This document shows positions 41,483-41,997 of a stretch of 41,997 bases of DNA, in pieces. The DNA is from a virus. The notes under the pieces are model-generated. The model ran no database searches. It was not told the DNA's origin and saw only the letters and a program-made list of their open reading frames with translations. Where the stretch lies: positions 1 through 41,997 of the IMG/VR virus record IMGVR_UViG_3300032323_000426; one strand, written 5' to 3'. Numbering within the stretch: position 1 is the first letter of the stretch; each line of letters begins with the position of its first letter. A program made the position numbers and the translations under genes.

Positions 41483-41997
41483 TTACTTAGACTTAAGTGC
41501 GCTTTTGCCAAGGCGAGTGCGATTAGCACGTGCTGGTGTAGCACGCTTTAGAATATCTACTTTTAGTTTGCTAGCGGTTTGCCCAGAATTATTTTTTGAT
41601 ACTGGCTTATTAGCAGCCTTAAGACCGCGAGCATTTGCTTTAATGTCTTGTTTGACTTCTTGCTTTTGATACTTAGCAATTTGTCTTTTTGAAGACCACT
41701 TTCCTTTTTGCAAACGCTGGCTGCTCTTATAAGATGCAGCACCAGGATGTGTTGACCACTGACCTGAACGACGAACAGCATCTGCTTTTAATTCTTTTAC
41801 GCCATCTTTTACATTTTTGGAACTAAGGTTTTCTTGTGTTCTAATTTTTACTGGAGGCTGTACGCCCTTCTTGCCAGTTACACCAAGACGCGCAGCGCCT
41901 TTACGTGCAGCAGCACCAGTTGCTGCATCAGTAGTTCGCATCATGCTTCCTTGATTAAACTTGGCTGCGTTAGCAGCGCCAGCCTTAACAGGCTTTA
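41483..41997 (-). CDS. Basic Ala/Lys-rich protein, remaining part (spans the circular join)
   Basis: This is the 3' part of the gene that begins at 259 on the left end; the frame is continuous through the 123-base repeat. The segment is very basic: VKQDIKANARGLKAANKPVSK and the end RANRTRLGKSALKSK. The whole protein is about 216 aa. A second ATG at 41944 lies inside and is not the likely start, because the frame is open with a good ribosome site at 259. The function is unknown; virion DNA binding is a possibility. Confidence 0.85.
   Translation of the reverse strand, partial: KPVKAGAANAAKFNQGSMMRTTDAATGAAARKGAARLGVTGKKGVQPPVKIRTQENLSSKNVKDGVKELKADAVRRSGQWSTHPGAASYKSSQRLQKGKWSSKRQIAKYQKQEVKQDIKANARGLKAANKPVSKNNSGQTASKLKVDILKRATPARANRTRLGKSALKSK
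41875..41997. repeat. Direct terminal repeat, right copy
   Basis: Identical to 1-123. See the left copy for interpretation. Confidence 0.97.

Overview
The window looks like a complete, circularly permuted genome of a tailed double-stranded DNA bacteriophage. Its first and last 123 bases are identical (1-123 = 41875-41997), and one open reading frame runs without interruption across the join, so about 41,874 bp are unique. An actinobacterial host is indicated by a phage-borne WhiB-type Fe-S regulator, a DUF4192-like protein and several actinophage-typical small proteins. The moderate base composition and close-packed genes would fit a low-GC actinobacterium such as a freshwater one, but that is inference. 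I see no integrase, immunity repressor, tRNA or CRISPR array, which suggests a lytic lifestyle.

Two opposed transcription units fill the genome. The plus-strand unit (2674-14578) is the early/replication block: Cys-rich zinc proteins, an OB-fold SSB-like protein, a run of very small unknown genes, a membrane-anchored transglycosylase-like protein, DUF4192 and DUF932 proteins, a winged-helix zinc-ribbon protein, a RecB/Cas4-type nuclease, a DnaB/RecA-type ATPase, a Holliday-junction-resolvase-like nuclease, a CHC2/TOPRIM primase split by a frameshift, a DUF1599 nucleotide-associated protein, a metallophosphoesterase, a sigma-like factor, zinc ribbons and WhiB. No DNA polymerase is recognisable, so the phage presumably uses the host replicase. 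Most neighbouring genes overlap by ATGA or TAATG, implying translational coupling.

The minus-strand unit is the late block. It begins with the large terminase at 2155, reads leftwards through the circular join, and continues from 41997 down to 14665. In transcription order it holds terminase, a basic Ala/Lys-rich protein, portal, two small proteins, three large helical candidate internal virion proteins (1721, 526 and 409 aa), scaffold, an N4-gp56-like major capsid protein carrying a beta-rich insertion, two small head proteins, a cluster of Lys-rich proteins, a connector-like protein, a repeat-rich tail fibre, small fibre-like proteins, six paralogous tail-tip-like proteins arranged as a duplicated three-gene cassette, a 670-aa tail protein, and a lysis region with several small membrane proteins, a CHAP endolysin and an unusual secreted Pro/Glu-rich protein. 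No tape-measure or major tail-tube gene was recognised, so a short-tailed (podovirus-like) virion is my best guess.

The divergent control region (2156-2673) separates the two units and is packed with short inverted repeats. The units converge on a bidirectional terminator near 14591-14625. The least familiar elements are the duplicated C-B-A tail cassette, the secreted Pro/Glu-rich protein, the split primase, the hairpin with an anti-Shine-Dalgarno loop before the nuclease gene, and the Lys-rich gene cluster.
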